64,000 nucleotides of DNA from Gadus chalcogrammus (GCF_026213295.1 NC_079427.1:29758102-29822101); one strand, 5' to 3'. Positions 47,526-58,453 are shown, counted from the first letter of the stretch. Program-made: numbers and translations. Notes: generated by a model from the letters alone, not told the origin.

Positions 47526-48859
47526 GGGTCTCATTTATAAAACTGTCCGTGGGATCGTTACTAAAAATGTGCGTACGCCCAGAAGCCAAGTTTTGCGTGC
47601 GCCAAAAAATATCTGGATTTATAAAACACTGCGTACGCACACCTGTACGCAATCTTTGATTTATAAATCACATACTGACTACAATTGTGCGCAGCTGAAT
47701 CAGCTTCACGTTCCGCCCTCTACACCCCCCTTTTTAACCATAAATGGTCAATGCAAATGACCTCATGAATGCGATCTGCATATAAAACAGACTCAGATGC
47801 CGGTATTATGTCTTGTTGGAAACAATGGCAGAAGTACTGAGAAAATCAAAAAAGCGAAATTTCACGGAGGTTGAAGTGAAGACACTTGTGGGTGAGATGG
47901 AGGCCCGAAAGGTAGTTTTGTTCGGCGGTCACGGGATTGGAATCGCCAACAACAAAAAGCAGAGTGAGTGGCAACATGTTGCTGCAGCAGTGAACTCTGT
48001 CAGTAGCACAGTCCCAGAATTAAAAAAGAAGTGGTCTGACATAGAGTTACATATTTTTATGTAGCCTACCAATAAATCGTTATGGTCCCTAAATACCCTC
48101 TCCCTCCGAATCCTGCATGGTCCGCCAGAAGTGCCATATGGTGCAGCATTACCACGGCGCTCACCTCTGTATTTATAGGGTTACGGTAATAATACTGACG
48201 AGAACGCCTTGGATAATCAGTTTGTAATTACCCACGTAAAATGTTCTTGAACATAACCCCTTTTTAATGCCTGATTTGTCATGAAAAGCATCAAGAGTAA
48301 CGGACAACGATTGTGATGAGTGTGGCTTGGTTTTTCACACTTGGGATTTAATTGACATTTGATCATGTGTTTACAGTGTCACATAAAAATATTATATTAT
48401 TGACATATGTTGGACAGATGCTTTATTCCATGCAGTCGCGCCGTCAGTGGACAGTATGGAGTGACGGGATTAAATATAGAGAATTTCTTTTTATTTCTAT
48501 TCTAAGGAGATATTTCTGGAGTTATAACTGAGAAATAACGCAGTGGACTTAAATGATTCTGATTAGGATTTAACGCATGATACGGGTTGAAATTAAATTG
48601 ATGAAGGGCGATGATAAAACTTAATCGTTCTTCTCACTCTGCAATTCTTCGGTCTGACTTCAGTTCACCACCACACCGTCTGTGTCGCCAATTCTCCTTT
48701 TCCTCCAAACCATGCGTACGCATGGGTCAGAGTTTGCTTAGGGCTGCGCACATTTTCCCGTCAAGTTGGTTTTTTATAGATCACAACCTTGGCGTGAAAA
48801 GTCACGTACGCAACTTTCAGCCCCGTTTTGTGCGTACGCAACGGTTATAAATGAGACCC
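47526..48859. mobile_element. PIF/Harbinger element inside the L2 LINE
   Basis: Ends GGGTCTCATTTATAA and TTATAAATGAGACCC are exact inverted copies. CTG is duplicated (47523-47525 and 48860-48862), a 3-bp duplication. The LINE reading frame has this CAG (minus strand) once, at the join. Subterminal DNA has many GCGTACGC motifs. It carries a Myb-like gene but no recognisable transposase. Confidence 0.93.
47813..48064 (+). pseudogene. Harbinger Myb/SANT-like DNA-binding protein, N-terminal domain
   Basis: Met at 47825 (MAEVLRKS). KKRNFTEVEVKTLVGEMEAR, then WQHVAAAVNSV and ELKKKWSDIE form a trihelical Myb-like domain of the NAIF1-like kind. In two-gene Harbinger elements this protein binds the ends and brings the transposase into the nucleus. 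It stops at about residue 80, directly after the domain, so the protein is truncated or the next exon is lost. Confidence 0.8.
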
Positions 48860-49905
48860 CTGGTGGTTTACCATGTCAAATGCTGCAGCCAGGTCGAGGA
48901 GAATGGGAACCGATTTGAGGGACGAGGCTCTGGCAGCACGGAGGGACTCAGTCACCGCAAGGAGAGCCGTCTCAGTGGAGTGTGCCTTCTTGAAGCCTGA
49001 CTGGTGAGGGTCAAGGAGGTTGTTAGATGAGAGATAGGAGGACAGTTGGTTAGCGATGGCACGTTCCAGTGTTTTAGAGAGGAATGAAAGAAGAGATACC
49101 GGTCTTAAGTTCAGGATGTCGGTGGTATCAAGGGTCGTTTTTTTGAGGAGAGGCTTTATTCTGGCAGTCTTAAAAGAAGCTGGAACAATGCCTGAAGTGA
49201 GGGAGGATTTGAAAAGTGCGGTGAGAAATGGCAGGATGTCGATTGAGACAGCCTGGAGGAGAGAGGAAGGGATAGTGTCAAGGGGGCCAGTGGTGGCATG
49301 GTTAGATGTTATTATTCTGTTGACCTCGTCGGAGGTGAGAGCGATAAATTGGGTAAAGACAGAGGTGGGGATGGGAGGAGGGAGAATGGAGGCAGGGGTA
49401 AAAGAGGAGCTAATGTCCCTTACTTTCTGGGTAAAGTAGGTAACAAAGTCATCAGCAGTGAGGCAGGAAGGAGGTGGACGGGAGGGAGGTCTGATGAGGG
49501 AAGAGAACAAGGAAAACAGTTTCCTGGGGTTTGAGGCGGAGTAGTTGATTTTGGTGTGGTAGAAGGCAGTTTTTGCTGTTGACATAGTGGAGGTGAAATC
49601 AGAGAGAAGGAAAAGATAGTGAGATAGATCATTAGGACAGTCTGATCTCTTCCATTTCCTCTCAGCTGCCCGCAACTCGGCTCTATAAATCCGCAGAGAT
49701 TGGACAGCCAAGGAGGGGGCATGAGGATCGCGCAGGTCTGGAGTGGAAGGGACGGAGGGAGTCCAAAGAGGAGGAGAGGGAGGATAGCAGAGTGTCTGAG
49801 GATTCCTCAGTGGATAGTTGAGAGAATCGTTCGACAGAAGGTAGTGAAGACAGAACAGTTGAGGCAAATGTAGAGAGAGGTAGAGAGAGAGAGAGAGAGA
49901 GAGAG

Positions 49906-49986
<81 letters not shown>

Positions 49987-49990
49987 AAGT
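48860..49990 (-). pseudogene. L2 linker and N-terminal reverse transcriptase
   Basis: Reads AELRAAERKWKRSDCPNDLS, later DTIPSSLLQAVSIDIL, LNLRPVSLLSFLSKTLERAI and LLDLAAAFDMVNHQ (first catalytic Asp), where the Harbinger insertion cuts it. Near its N-terminal end an expanded GA repeat is translated in frame as alternating Leu-Ser. One open frame of more than 300 codons remains. Confidence 0.9.
49874..49981. repeat. (GA)n microsatellite inside the LINE coding region
   Basis: About 50 GA units, broken by two GGTAGA interruptions at the left. On the coding strand of the LINE it becomes (TC)n, encoding Leu-Ser repeats without changing frame. Confidence 0.95.
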
Positions 49991-50016
49991 TACGGTGGGT
50001 GGTGACAATGTGGGGA

Positions 50017-50580
50017 CTAGAGAGAGGACTTCAAGGGGAGAGAAAAAGCAACAAAGTGATGGTCAGCCACGGGGAGCGAGGTAACAGAGAGAGCAGAGGT
50101 GCCGCAGGACCTTGTGAATATCAGGTCAAGTTGGTTCCCGGCCCTGTGTGTGGGGGGAGAAGGGGAGAGTGTTAAGTCAAAGGTGGCAAAAAAGTTGGTC
50201 AATTCAGGTGAGTGCAACTTCTCTGGCAGGATGTTGAAGTCGCCAAGGATAACGAGTGGTGTGCCATTTTCAGGAAAGCAGCTGAGAAGGGCATCCATCT
50301 CGTCGTAGAAGTCACGAAGGGGACCTGGAGGACGATAGATCACCACAATGGAGTGCTTGATAGGAAGGTTGACAGTGACAGCATGGAGTTCAAAAGCAGA
50401 TCTGGCCAAGTGTTCTAGGGGAAGGACCTGGTAGGACCACATCGGCGAGATGAGGAGTCCGGTCCCTCCTCCTCGCCCTTATGATCTTGGGGTGTGTGAG
50501 AATGAGTATCAGAGTTCTCTGGAGTGATCCAAGTCTCTGTCAGGGCCAGGAAGTGGAGGGTCATGAGGGAGGGTTACGCA
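50017..50580 (-). pseudogene. L2 apurinic-type endonuclease domain
   Basis: HSIVVIYRPPGPL, VILGDFNILPEKL and SLPVADHHFVAF are the conserved blocks of LINE endonucleases (substrate-contact, Asp/Asn and His motifs; the usual SDH is ADHH here). The upstream part (50580-50442) is in another frame. 50882-50574 carries the start of the second ORF, with LWNCQSAVKKADSISAYA. Confidence 0.88.
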
Positions 50581-51360
50581 TAGGCCGAAATGGAGTCTGC
50601 CTTCTTGACCGCTGATTGGCAGTTCCAGAGTCTTCCCATCACTTCAAGGTCAGTGTAGGCAAGGGTCGGTGGATGGCACAGATTGGATGGGTTGCTGCGC
50701 CGAGCAGAGGATCTATGGTGGCGTCGTCTATGAGTGGAAGTCCTGACGATGAGTGAAGTACGACACATAGCTACAATCAGGGTGGCTTCCCTGGTCTTCC
50801 TCGAGGGACTCCCACAGAGAGACTCCCGTAGTCTTTGTTTCCCGGGTCTTCGTTTGCAGGGTCCTGATGCTACAGCTGACACTAATAATAGCTAGCCTTT
50901 AAATGCACAAGGTAGCTCAGGCAGCCGTAGCTCCGCCCACAAATTCAATTTTATTTGTATAGCCCTTAATCACCATTACAGTCTCAAAGGGCTTAACAGG
51001 CCAAATATTTATGACACCCCCCTTTACCCAAGCCCCCACAAGGGCAAGAGAAAAACTCCCTTGAAATTAGCAAGGAACAAATCTTGAGAAGAAATGCATA
51101 GTAGGGGATCCCTTCTTCCAGGGATGGTCCGAAGTGCATTGGGTGCCATAATTGACATACAGGTAAATACATGCACATCATATTAAATTGGTGATGTGGT
51201 GCTGGCCGGTTAACCATAAGGAAAGTCCAGGCATCCAGTCCAGTCACCAAAACACGCTGGAACAAACATAATAGTGAATTAGAACGGAAAAAGTACATAG
51301 TGGGAATGTATACTGTATTAACAAAAGCACAAATAAGGAAGGGGGCTCGATAGGCAAACG

Positions 51361-52263
51361 CTCTCAGTCCAGCCGATTTCTTTTGAACCTTCGGCAGTGA
51401 AAGAAGGCCAGCTCCCGAAGACCGGAGGGACCGAGAAGGACTATAAGGAATGATCAGGTCCTTCAGGTAGAATGGAGATAATCCATGCAAGGCTTTATAG
51501 GTTAGCAGTAGCACCTTAAAGTCTGATCTGAAAGTTATTTGTAGCTAGTGCAAAGAGGCGAGAATAGGTGTGATATGATCAAACCTTCTCGTTCTGGTCA
51601 GCAGGCTAGCTGCAGCATTCTGTACAAGCTGTAGACTTTTCGTGGTCCCAAGAACAGTGCATTGCAATAATCCAGTCTTGATGAAACAAATGCATGAATC
51701 AGAGTCTCCGCATCCGCTGCCGATATTGGTCTGATTCTTGCAATGTTTCTCAGATGGAAAAAGGCAATTCTAGTTATACTTCCAACATGTTGGTCAAAGC
51801 CCAGTTGAGGGTCGAACAGGACACCAAGATTTTTGACAAATGCACTCTGTGGGATGGCAAGGCCATCCAACCACAGTGAGACAGCCTCAAACTCTCTCCG
51901 GTCCCGCTTTGAGACGATAATTATCAGCTCTGTCTTCCCAGTGTTTAGCTGTAGGAAGTTTTGTGACATCCAGCTCTTCACCGCAGCCAGACAGGACTCA
52001 ACCCTCTGGATCAGGGCAGAGTCCCATGAATCTACAGGAATGAAGAGCTGGGTGTCATCCTCGTAGCAGTGGAAACTAATTCCGAAGCTGCAGATAACGT
52101 CGCCCAAGGGAAGCATGTAGATTGCAAAAAGTAATGGACCAAGGACCGACCCTTGTGGTACGCCAAAGCGTAGTTTGCAGTGCTTTGATTCTGAACCCTC
52201 ATGGAGCACAAATCTGTGACGCACGATTCAAGCCAACCAAGAGCCGTACCCCCGAAACCAACA
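51361..52263 (-). pseudogene. Maui-like reverse transcriptase, C-terminal half
   Basis: LGWLESCVTD, FGVPQGSVLGPLLFAIYMLP and CYEDDTQLFIPV (YEDD catalytic box), then FLQLNTGKTELIII, VKNLGVLFDPQLGFDQHV and SSRLDYCNALFLG. 51514-51361 gives LLLTYKALHGLSPFYLKDLI, close to the C-terminus. The frame breaks near 51590 and 52224. Confidence 0.9.
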
Positions 52264-52373
52264 TACACCGCGTTCCAAATTATTATGCAAATGACATTTC
52301 TCTGATTTTCCTAAATAGTCAATGAGAATGACTGTCAGTATAATTTTCAAGTCATCAACCGTTTAAGTTTAAT

Positions 52374-53343
52374 ATACATCTATTGATGCACTTGGACACA
52401 TCATCAGTGATGGAACCTGGGGTCATTGGGTGTTTCGGGTCTCGCAACATCATACACCCTCAACCAGGCAACCCAGCCGGGATTGATCAAGTCCCAACTT
52501 GTGTCTAAGTAGCATGTACCCACGGATCGCCCCTCTTGATCCACAGCCATCTAGAGGCCTTCTCAGCTGCCTCTGTGGTGGTCTTGATGGCCTTTCTCTG
52601 ACGTGCACCTGTGACTCCAAGCATGCTGTATGCTTTGCAGAGAGATCGCGCTGCAAAGCCTCTACAGCCCACCTCTATTGGCACACACCGGGCACGCCAC
52701 CCCCGTCTGCGGCACTCCTCCACTAAGTTGGCATACTTGGCACGCTTCCTCTCATTGGCCTCTTCCATGCGCTCCTCCCAGGGAACTGTCAGCTCCAGTA
52801 GGACCACCTGTTTGGTTGAATCTGAGAACAGAACTATGTCTGGTCTCAGGGTGGTTTCCACTATTTGCTCTGGGAATCTGAGCTGCTTCCCCAGGTCGGC
52901 CTTCATCTGCCAGTCCGGTGCGGTTCCAAGGAGTCCCGCTGCCCCCCTTGGCTTGGGTTTAGGCTTCTCCCCTGCTCGAATGAAAGCAATCGCCTGCCTT
53001 GCTGGTCGGAGAGGCTTGTTCTGGGTGATGCTGGTGAAGATGGTTTCTGCTATCGCCTTCAGCACCTGGTCGTGGCGCCAAGTGTAGCGTCCTTCTCCCA
53101 GGGCTTTGGAGCAACAGCTGAGGATGTGCTCTAGCGTTCCCCTTCTGAGGCACAAAGGACATGATGGTGCGTCAACCTTGCCCCAGCAGAAGAGGTTGGA
53201 TGGGCTGGGCAAGACGTCATAGACGGACGCAATCAGGAACTTGATCCGGTAAGGCTCAGCTTGCCAAAGCTCAGACCAGGAGATCTTGCGGTCCACTGCC
53301 TGTTCCCATCTCGTCCATGCGCCTTGCTGTCGCATCCCCACAA
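52374..53343 (-). mobile_element. LINE fragment with restriction-like endonuclease, inside the Tc1 element
   Basis: 5'-truncated copy with its 3' end at about 52374. Imperfect duplications TTTAAGTTTAAT (52362-52373) and TTTGAGTATAAT (53344-53355) flank it (10 of 12 match), and Tc1 sequence resumes beyond. Confidence 0.75.
52505..53343 (-). CDS. C-terminal zinc knuckle and PD-E endonuclease of an R2/Hero-type LINE
   Basis: An open frame of about 280 codons. Counting from 53359, Cys67-Cys70-His78-Cys83 (CPLCLRRGTLEHILSCC) form the CCHC knuckle that precedes the nuclease in LINEs of the R2/R4/NeSL/Hero type. RPD at residues 172-174 and Glu189 (LLELTVPWEER) give the PD...E core of the restriction-like endonuclease, which nicks the target to prime reverse transcription. 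The reverse transcriptase itself is absent, so this is a fragment although the frame is unbroken. Clade assignment is inferred from the knuckle-then-nuclease order and not from a search. Confidence 0.72.
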
Positions 53344-53679
53344 TTTGAGTATAATTCAAATTTTATTGAACAAACCTCCCAATGATAGCAGTATTTTTTT
53401 CAAAAATAAAAAACTCAAAATGCACTGTTCCAAATTATTATGCACAACACAGTTTCAAAACATCATATAGGTTGTAAAGAACTGAAAATGGTCATTTGTT
53501 GAATTTGCAGCATTAAATGGACTGCATGGACTGCATTTATATAGCGCTTTTCTAACCATTGGCCACTCAAAGCGCTTTACAATATTGCCTCACATTCACC
53601 ATTCACGCACACATTCACGCACCGACGGCGGAGTCAACCATGCAAGGCGACAGCCAGCTCGTCGGGAGCTAACAGTCAG

Positions 53680-54047
53680 CAGTGTTTCCCACAGAAATTT
53701 TGGAGACTATGGGGGGGGGGGGGGAAGGGGGCTGGTATGGGGCGATTGTTGATTGTTGACGGGGTACGGGGGGTATGGAGCGATTGTTGACCGGGGGGGG
53801 GGGGGGGGTATGGAGCGATTGTTGACGGGGGGGGGGGGGGGGGGTATGGAGCGATTGTTGACGGGGGGGGGGGGGGGGGGGGGGGGGGTGTATGTCTTCA
53901 AACTTCGCCTGAGCAAAAAAAAAAAAAAAAAAAATTTTTTTTTTTTTTTTTAATAATAATAATAATTCATGTGCACGCAGAGACTATGGCGGCCGAAATT
54001 AGACTATGGCGGGCCGCCATAGTCTCGTCAATGTGTGGGAAACACTG
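53680..54047. mobile_element. hAT-type MITE with G-runs, inside the SINE
   Basis: Ends CAGTGTTTCCCACA and TGTGGGAAACACTG are inverted copies with the CAGTG start of hAT elements. AGTCAG lies on both sides (53674-53679, 54048-54053), a shorter duplication than the 8 bp expected. The interior is a minisatellite of G runs joined by TATGGAGCGATTGTTGAC, then adjacent A and T runs (53913-53951), then a near-perfect palindrome (AGACTATGGCG / CGCCATAGTCT) at 54001-54025. Confidence 0.8.
53710..53889. repeat. G-run minisatellite
   Basis: Four G runs of about 12-28 bases separated by TATGGAGCGATTGTTGAC-type spacers. The minus-strand frame of Pro repeats is an artefact. Confidence 0.9.
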
Positions 54048-54363
54048 AGTCAGGGTTAGGTGCCTTGCTCAAGGACACCTCGACACTCAGCTAGGAGGAG
54101 CTGGGGATCGAACCAACAACCTTCAGGTTGCCAGCCAACCCGCTCTACCTCCTGAGCTACTGCCGCCCCAGCATTAGGTGGTCATAATTACTGAAATCAA
54201 AATCTATTTCAATAAAAAAATCATCTTAACAGGCCAAGTTACATGTTAACATAGGACCCCTTCTGTGATCACCTTCACAATTTTTGCATCCATTGAACTT
54301 GAGGAAATTGAGTTTCTGGACAGTTTCTGCTTGAATGTCTTTGCAGGATGTCAGAATAGCCTC

Positions 54364-55260
54364 TCAGAGCTTCTGCTTTGATGTGAACTGCCTCCCACCC
54401 TCATAGATCTTTTGCTTGAGGATTCTCCAAAGGTTCTCAATAGGGTTGAGGTCTGGGGAGGATGGGGGCCACACCATGAGTTTCTCTCCTTTTATGCCCA
54501 TAGCAGCCAGTGACTGAGGTATTCTTTGCAGCATGAGATGGTGCATTGTAGTGCATGAAGATGATTTTGCTATGGAAGGCACGGTTCTTCTTTTTGTACC
54601 ATGGAAGAAAGTGGTCAGTCAGAAACTCTACATACTTTGCCGAGGTCATTTTCACACCTTCAGGGACCCTAAAGGGGCCTACCAGCACTCTCCCCATGAT
54701 TCCGGCCCAAAACATGACTCCCCCACCTCCTTGTTGACGTCACAGCCTTGTTGGGACATGGTGGCCATTCACCAACCATCCACCTACTCCATCCATCTGG
54801 ACCATCCAGGGTTGCACGGAACTCATCAGTAAACAAGACAGTTCGAAAATTAGTCTTCATGTATTTCTGGGCCCACTGCAACCGTTTCTGCTTGTGAGCA
54901 TTGGTTAAGGGTGGCCGGATAGTAGGTTTTTGCACAACTGCAAGCCTCTGGAGGATCCTACACTTTGAGGTTTGTGGGACTCCAGAGGCACCAGCAGCTT
55001 CAAATACCTGTTTACCGCTTCGTTATGGCATTTTAGCAGCTGCTCTCTTGAACCGATGAATTTGCCTGGCAGAAATCTTCCTCATTATGCCTTTATCTGC
55101 ACTAACCCGTCTTTGCTCTGAATCAGCCACAAATCTCTTCACAGTACGATGATCACGCTTAAGTTGTCGTGAAATGTCTAATGTTTTCATACTTTGCACT
55201 ATTGCACTATTGCACTATTTGACGCTTTTCGGCAGCAGAGAGATCCTTTTTCTTTTCCAT
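54364..55260 (-). pseudogene. Tc1 transposase, broken
   Basis: The start is recognisable at 55260 (MEKKKDLSAAEKRQIVQ) and is followed by several stops and shifts. The catalytic domain is spread over three frames: VLFTDEFRATLDGPDGW (first Asp), FMHYNAPSHAAKNTS, where the second catalytic Asp has become Tyr, and VWPPSSPDLNPIENLW with the Glu. A TTGCACTA triplication lies at 55195-55219. Inactive. Confidence 0.93.
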
Positions 55261-55488
55261 ATTGCTTGAAACCTGTGGTCTGCTTAATAATGTGTAACGT
55301 CCTTCTTAAGTAGTTTTCCTGTAATTGGGCTCACCTGGCAAACTTATTATCACAGGTGTCTGAGATTGATTTCAGTGATCCAAAGAGCCCTGAGACACAA
55401 TACCATCCATGAGTTTAATTGAAAAATGAAAAATGAAATGTTTATGACACTTAAATCCAATTTGCACAATAATTTGGAACGCGGTGTA

Positions 55489-56880
55489 GTGCTCAAGACA
55501 GTGAAGAAGAGTGCTGTGGTCGATCATGTTGAACCGCAGCACTCGGGTCCAGCAGCACAAGCATTGAGCTTGTATTTTTATCCAAAGCAAGAAGGATGTC
55601 ATTTACATCTCTTGTAACAGCAGTTTCAGTTGAGTGGAAATTCCTGAACCCCGACTGGAATGGTTCGAAGAGATCGTTTCTCGTTAGATAATTGACGATT
55701 TGCTTTGCTACAATCCTTTCCTAAACCTTGGACAGGAAGGGCAGGTTCGATATAGGCCGATAGTTCCTGACAAATTCAGGATCAAGGCCAGGCTTTTTGA
55801 GTAGCGTTTTTTATCACCGAAGCCTATAAATTGGAGGGAACAATTCCTGTTGAAAGCGAGAGATTCATAAGCGAGAGGATTGCAGGCCCCACCGTGGGAA
55901 GAAGTTCTTTGAGAACCTTGGAAGGGAGAGGATCCAACATACAAGTTGTTGGTTTCGATGCCTTTATCACCCTTTCAAGTTCAACCAGAGGAATTAACTT
56001 GAACTCCAGGAGAGTTGCGTCAGAGTTCCCCATCCTATTGGGCATCCTACACATCCTGCGGGGCAGGATGTGTAGGACAAGCTGCACGGCAAGCATCAAT
56101 TTCCTCTCTAATCGATTGATCTTATTCTCAAAGAAATCCATGAATTCACCTGCCACGATGGAGGAGCCTACGGTCTCAGTCTGTTTCTGAGTCAGACTCT
56201 TCACCGTGTCAAAAAGAAACTTGGAATTGTTTCTATTCAAGTTGATACTGGAAAAGTAGGCGTTCCTGGCAGTAGTCAGCGCACCCTTATAGGTGAGCAG
56301 ACTGTTGTGCCATGCAAGATGAAAGACCTCAAGTTTAGTCAAGAGCCATTTGCGTTCAAGGATTCTGCTGCTTCGCTTCAGGGTGCGCGTTTCTGCATTA
56401 AACCAGGGAGCTGTTTTTTTCAATGATCGTTTTTTAATTAAGAGCGGAGCAACTGAATCAATGGCAGCAGACAAGGCAATGTTGAGGCAATCAGTAAGGC
56501 ACTCCACAGAACCCCTATAGTTACAAAGAGGAGCAAGTAAACAGGGTAACTTATCTGCCATAGCTGTAATGGTTTCAGGGGTGATGCGGCGACAGCTGAA
56601 AGTAGCCTGCTGATCGTCGCAGGCGCAGGATACCACCACCTGGAAAGTGAGCAAAAAATGGTCTGATAAAGCTGAGGTGTAGGGATAGACCACTAGCTGT
56701 GAAATGTCTACACCGCGGGTCAAAACGAGGTCCAGCGTGCTTCCACCGATGTGGGTTGGGTGCCGTTTGAAGCCAAGCGTATCTGTAATGGACAGAAAAG
56801 CCCTTGCGAGGGCATCAGAGGGGTTATTCACATGCATTTTGAAATCCCCAATAAGCAAAATATTGTCTGAATATGTAGCC
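55489..56880 (-). pseudogene. Maui-like endonuclease end, linker and N-terminal RT
   Basis: 56880 onward: SDNILLIGDFKMHVNNPSDA, LDLVLTRGVDISQLVV and SALSDHFLLTF (endonuclease blocks with the Ser-Asp-His motif). Then the linker WFNAETRTLKRSSRILERKW, and SKPTTCMLDPLPSKVLKELL at the start of RT. 55824-55489 carries the fingers/palm in broken frames, reaching the join with 52263 across the Tc1 element. Confidence 0.88.
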
Positions 56881-57108
56881 AGTGGGGTGTTCCACAAAGC
56901 CGGTTTTATCGCATAACCGGGTAAGTTAACGCAGGGTTTGCTGTAACCCTTGGTTTTCCGTTCCAAAAGGATCACGGTATGTTAGTTGCTATAGAAACAT
57001 GCTCTGAATCAAACCTGGTCGGAGCAGGTTTGGCACAGGTTAAGTTTGAAACATAACCCGGTTTTGGGTATTTAAACCCGCGTTCACCGCAGATTTCATG
57101 TGTTCACA

Positions 57109-57392
57109 ATGGCATGCCCCTTTGATGAGAGAACTGCTGATATCGGAGCGCAAATTATACGTGCAATCCACCGGGAGCAATTGATAAGACCTCTTCTTGG
57201 CATATCAAATGACTTTTTGCTGGAGTGGAGAGATAGGCCTATAGATTCTCGCGCAAATCTTTCAATATTTAAATAGCCTTACATAGCCAACACTACCAAT
57301 CGAGGACCTGGCCTCAGTTCACTCCAGATTATTTGCGTAGCCCTCTATTTTTTGCAAATGGTAGTTTTATCTAGGCTATAATGTTGGAGATG
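57109..57392 (+). pseudogene. Harbinger transposase N-terminal remnant
   Basis: From Met at 57109, MACPFDERTADIGAQIIRAI and FLLEWRDRP resemble the N-terminus of fish Harbinger transposases. After a stop at 57274-57276 another frame continues with PYIANTTNRGPGLSSLQIIC then FFANGSF, and a third with YNVGDAEHIS. These are consecutive family blocks ahead of the catalytic domain, which is missing. Confidence 0.75.
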
Positions 57393-58108
57393 CTGAGCAC
57401 ATCTCAGTCCTTTCAGATGACCCATCCAAGATTTGTATCGGCCTCCTATCATACAAAGAGCAATATTGTCTGAGCACTATGCCGAGAGGCACTTACAACA
57501 CAAAGTATAAAATAGTCCTAACAGACTTGCATCCACTGGAGAATGTTTGATCGTTACACGCACTAATCCATCTTGATCTGTGAAGTTGATGAATTGTCAC
57601 TTTTAGGTTTTCTACCCAGTTACCAAAAAAATAAACATTTGGAATAGTATGCGCTGTGGCAAGCACATGGTTTGCATGTGTTACTTCGAAGGCAAAAAAA
57701 ATCTATAATGCAAGAAAACACAAAAACCTACATTCAACCAGTGGGGTATGGCCCCTGACTCTCTGAGGAGGTAGGTACCTCCAGGTACCCCCTCCATGCC
57801 AGGGCGCCCTGAATTTATGTTTATTAACCATTCCTCCACCGGGGTCAAGACAATTTGAGGGCCAATTTGAGTCTGCCGACTGTCTGCCTTTTCACGATTG
57901 GCTTAAAAAAATTGCTTTTTTAAATTTATATCAATACGATGGTGGGAAAAGCTTACCAGTTTGTATGTTTTTTATACTTCATTTTTATACTTGATCCGCT
58001 GACCGCTTGGAAGCCATCGGAGTGCATATTTTTTTAGAAGAAAGGGGTTATGTGGTAGGATCTTTAAGAATGCTTAACTGGGATATTTATATATTCATGG
58101 CTCAAATA

Positions 58109-58453
58109 TTAAGGATCATGCTTTTGACGTGTAACTAACGCATTTACGTGGTCAGCGATCCGCTGCCAGGCTTTGGTTCTCTGGGTTGCAGAGGCTTTGG
58201 CGTTCCCTTTTCTTGTGATAATGTCCTTCTCCTCGTCATAGCTCTCCAGGAGAGCCTGAAGTCCCATTTCATTGAAATAAGCGGCCCGTTTCGCCATTTC
58301 GATCAGGGTTTCCATGATCCATACATCACGTCTTTTTAGGTTTGGCGTGGACGCGCACAACCCTGTGTTAACCAACCCCGAGTTGATTGAACTAATGCAC
58401 AACCGCTGCTGTGGAACCGAAAACTCTGGGTTAGTCGGCACAAGGTAAATCAA
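58109..58453 (-). pseudogene. Harbinger Myb/SANT-like protein remnant
   Basis: About 50 residues in, YFNEMGLQALLESYDEEKDI, then KASATQRTKAWQRIADHVNA, form a Myb-like domain typical of the accessory gene of fish Harbinger elements. The upstream part is terminal-repeat DNA read through. Stops soon after the domain. Confidence 0.78.

Larger units (their letters stand above)
37870..50940 (-). mobile_element. L2-like LINE, full or nearly full length, with nested insertions
   Basis: Minus strand, from the 5' end near 50940 to the 3' end near 37870. The 3' end reads, on the minus strand, TTGGATAAAAGAGTCTGCTA then AATG-rich sequence, the typical tail of fish L2 elements. Coding order: endonuclease (50580-50017), linker and reverse transcriptase (49990-48860, 47525-47226, 38921-38185). 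A Harbinger element and an 8.3-kb hAT block interrupt it, and the coding sequence lines up exactly across both. L2 LINEs copy themselves by target-primed reverse transcription. Frameshifts and a GA-repeat expansion make it defective. Confidence 0.9.
53521..54168 (-). mobile_element. tRNA-derived SINE with LINE-type tail
   Basis: On the minus strand it starts GGCGGCAGTAGCTCAGGAGG. The A box is TAGCTCAGGAGG (54159-54148) and the B box GGTTCGATCC (54114-54105), the internal RNA polymerase III promoter. It ends AAAAGCGCTATATAAATGCA, the tail of fish Maui/L2-type LINEs. CAGCATTAAATGG (53508-53520) and CAGCATTAGGTGG (54169-54181) are 13-bp duplications with two differences. A hAT MITE lies inside. 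Confidence 0.88.
52266..55486 (-). mobile_element. Tc1-like transposon inside the Maui-like LINE
   Basis: Ends CACCGCGTTCCAAATTATTA and (inverted) TAATTTGGAACGCGGTG; TA is duplicated at 52264-52265 and 55487-55488, the Tc1/mariner signature. LINE coding sequence runs on across it. It holds a LINE fragment and a SINE, and a broken transposase on the minus strand. Confidence 0.95.

Noticed and set aside
53707..53916. Proline-rich protein frame
   Set aside because: Produced only by translating the G-run minisatellite.
54102..54168. A tRNA gene
   Set aside because: A and B boxes are present, but the sequence continues into a SINE body with LINE-type tail and 13-bp duplications; it is a SINE head.
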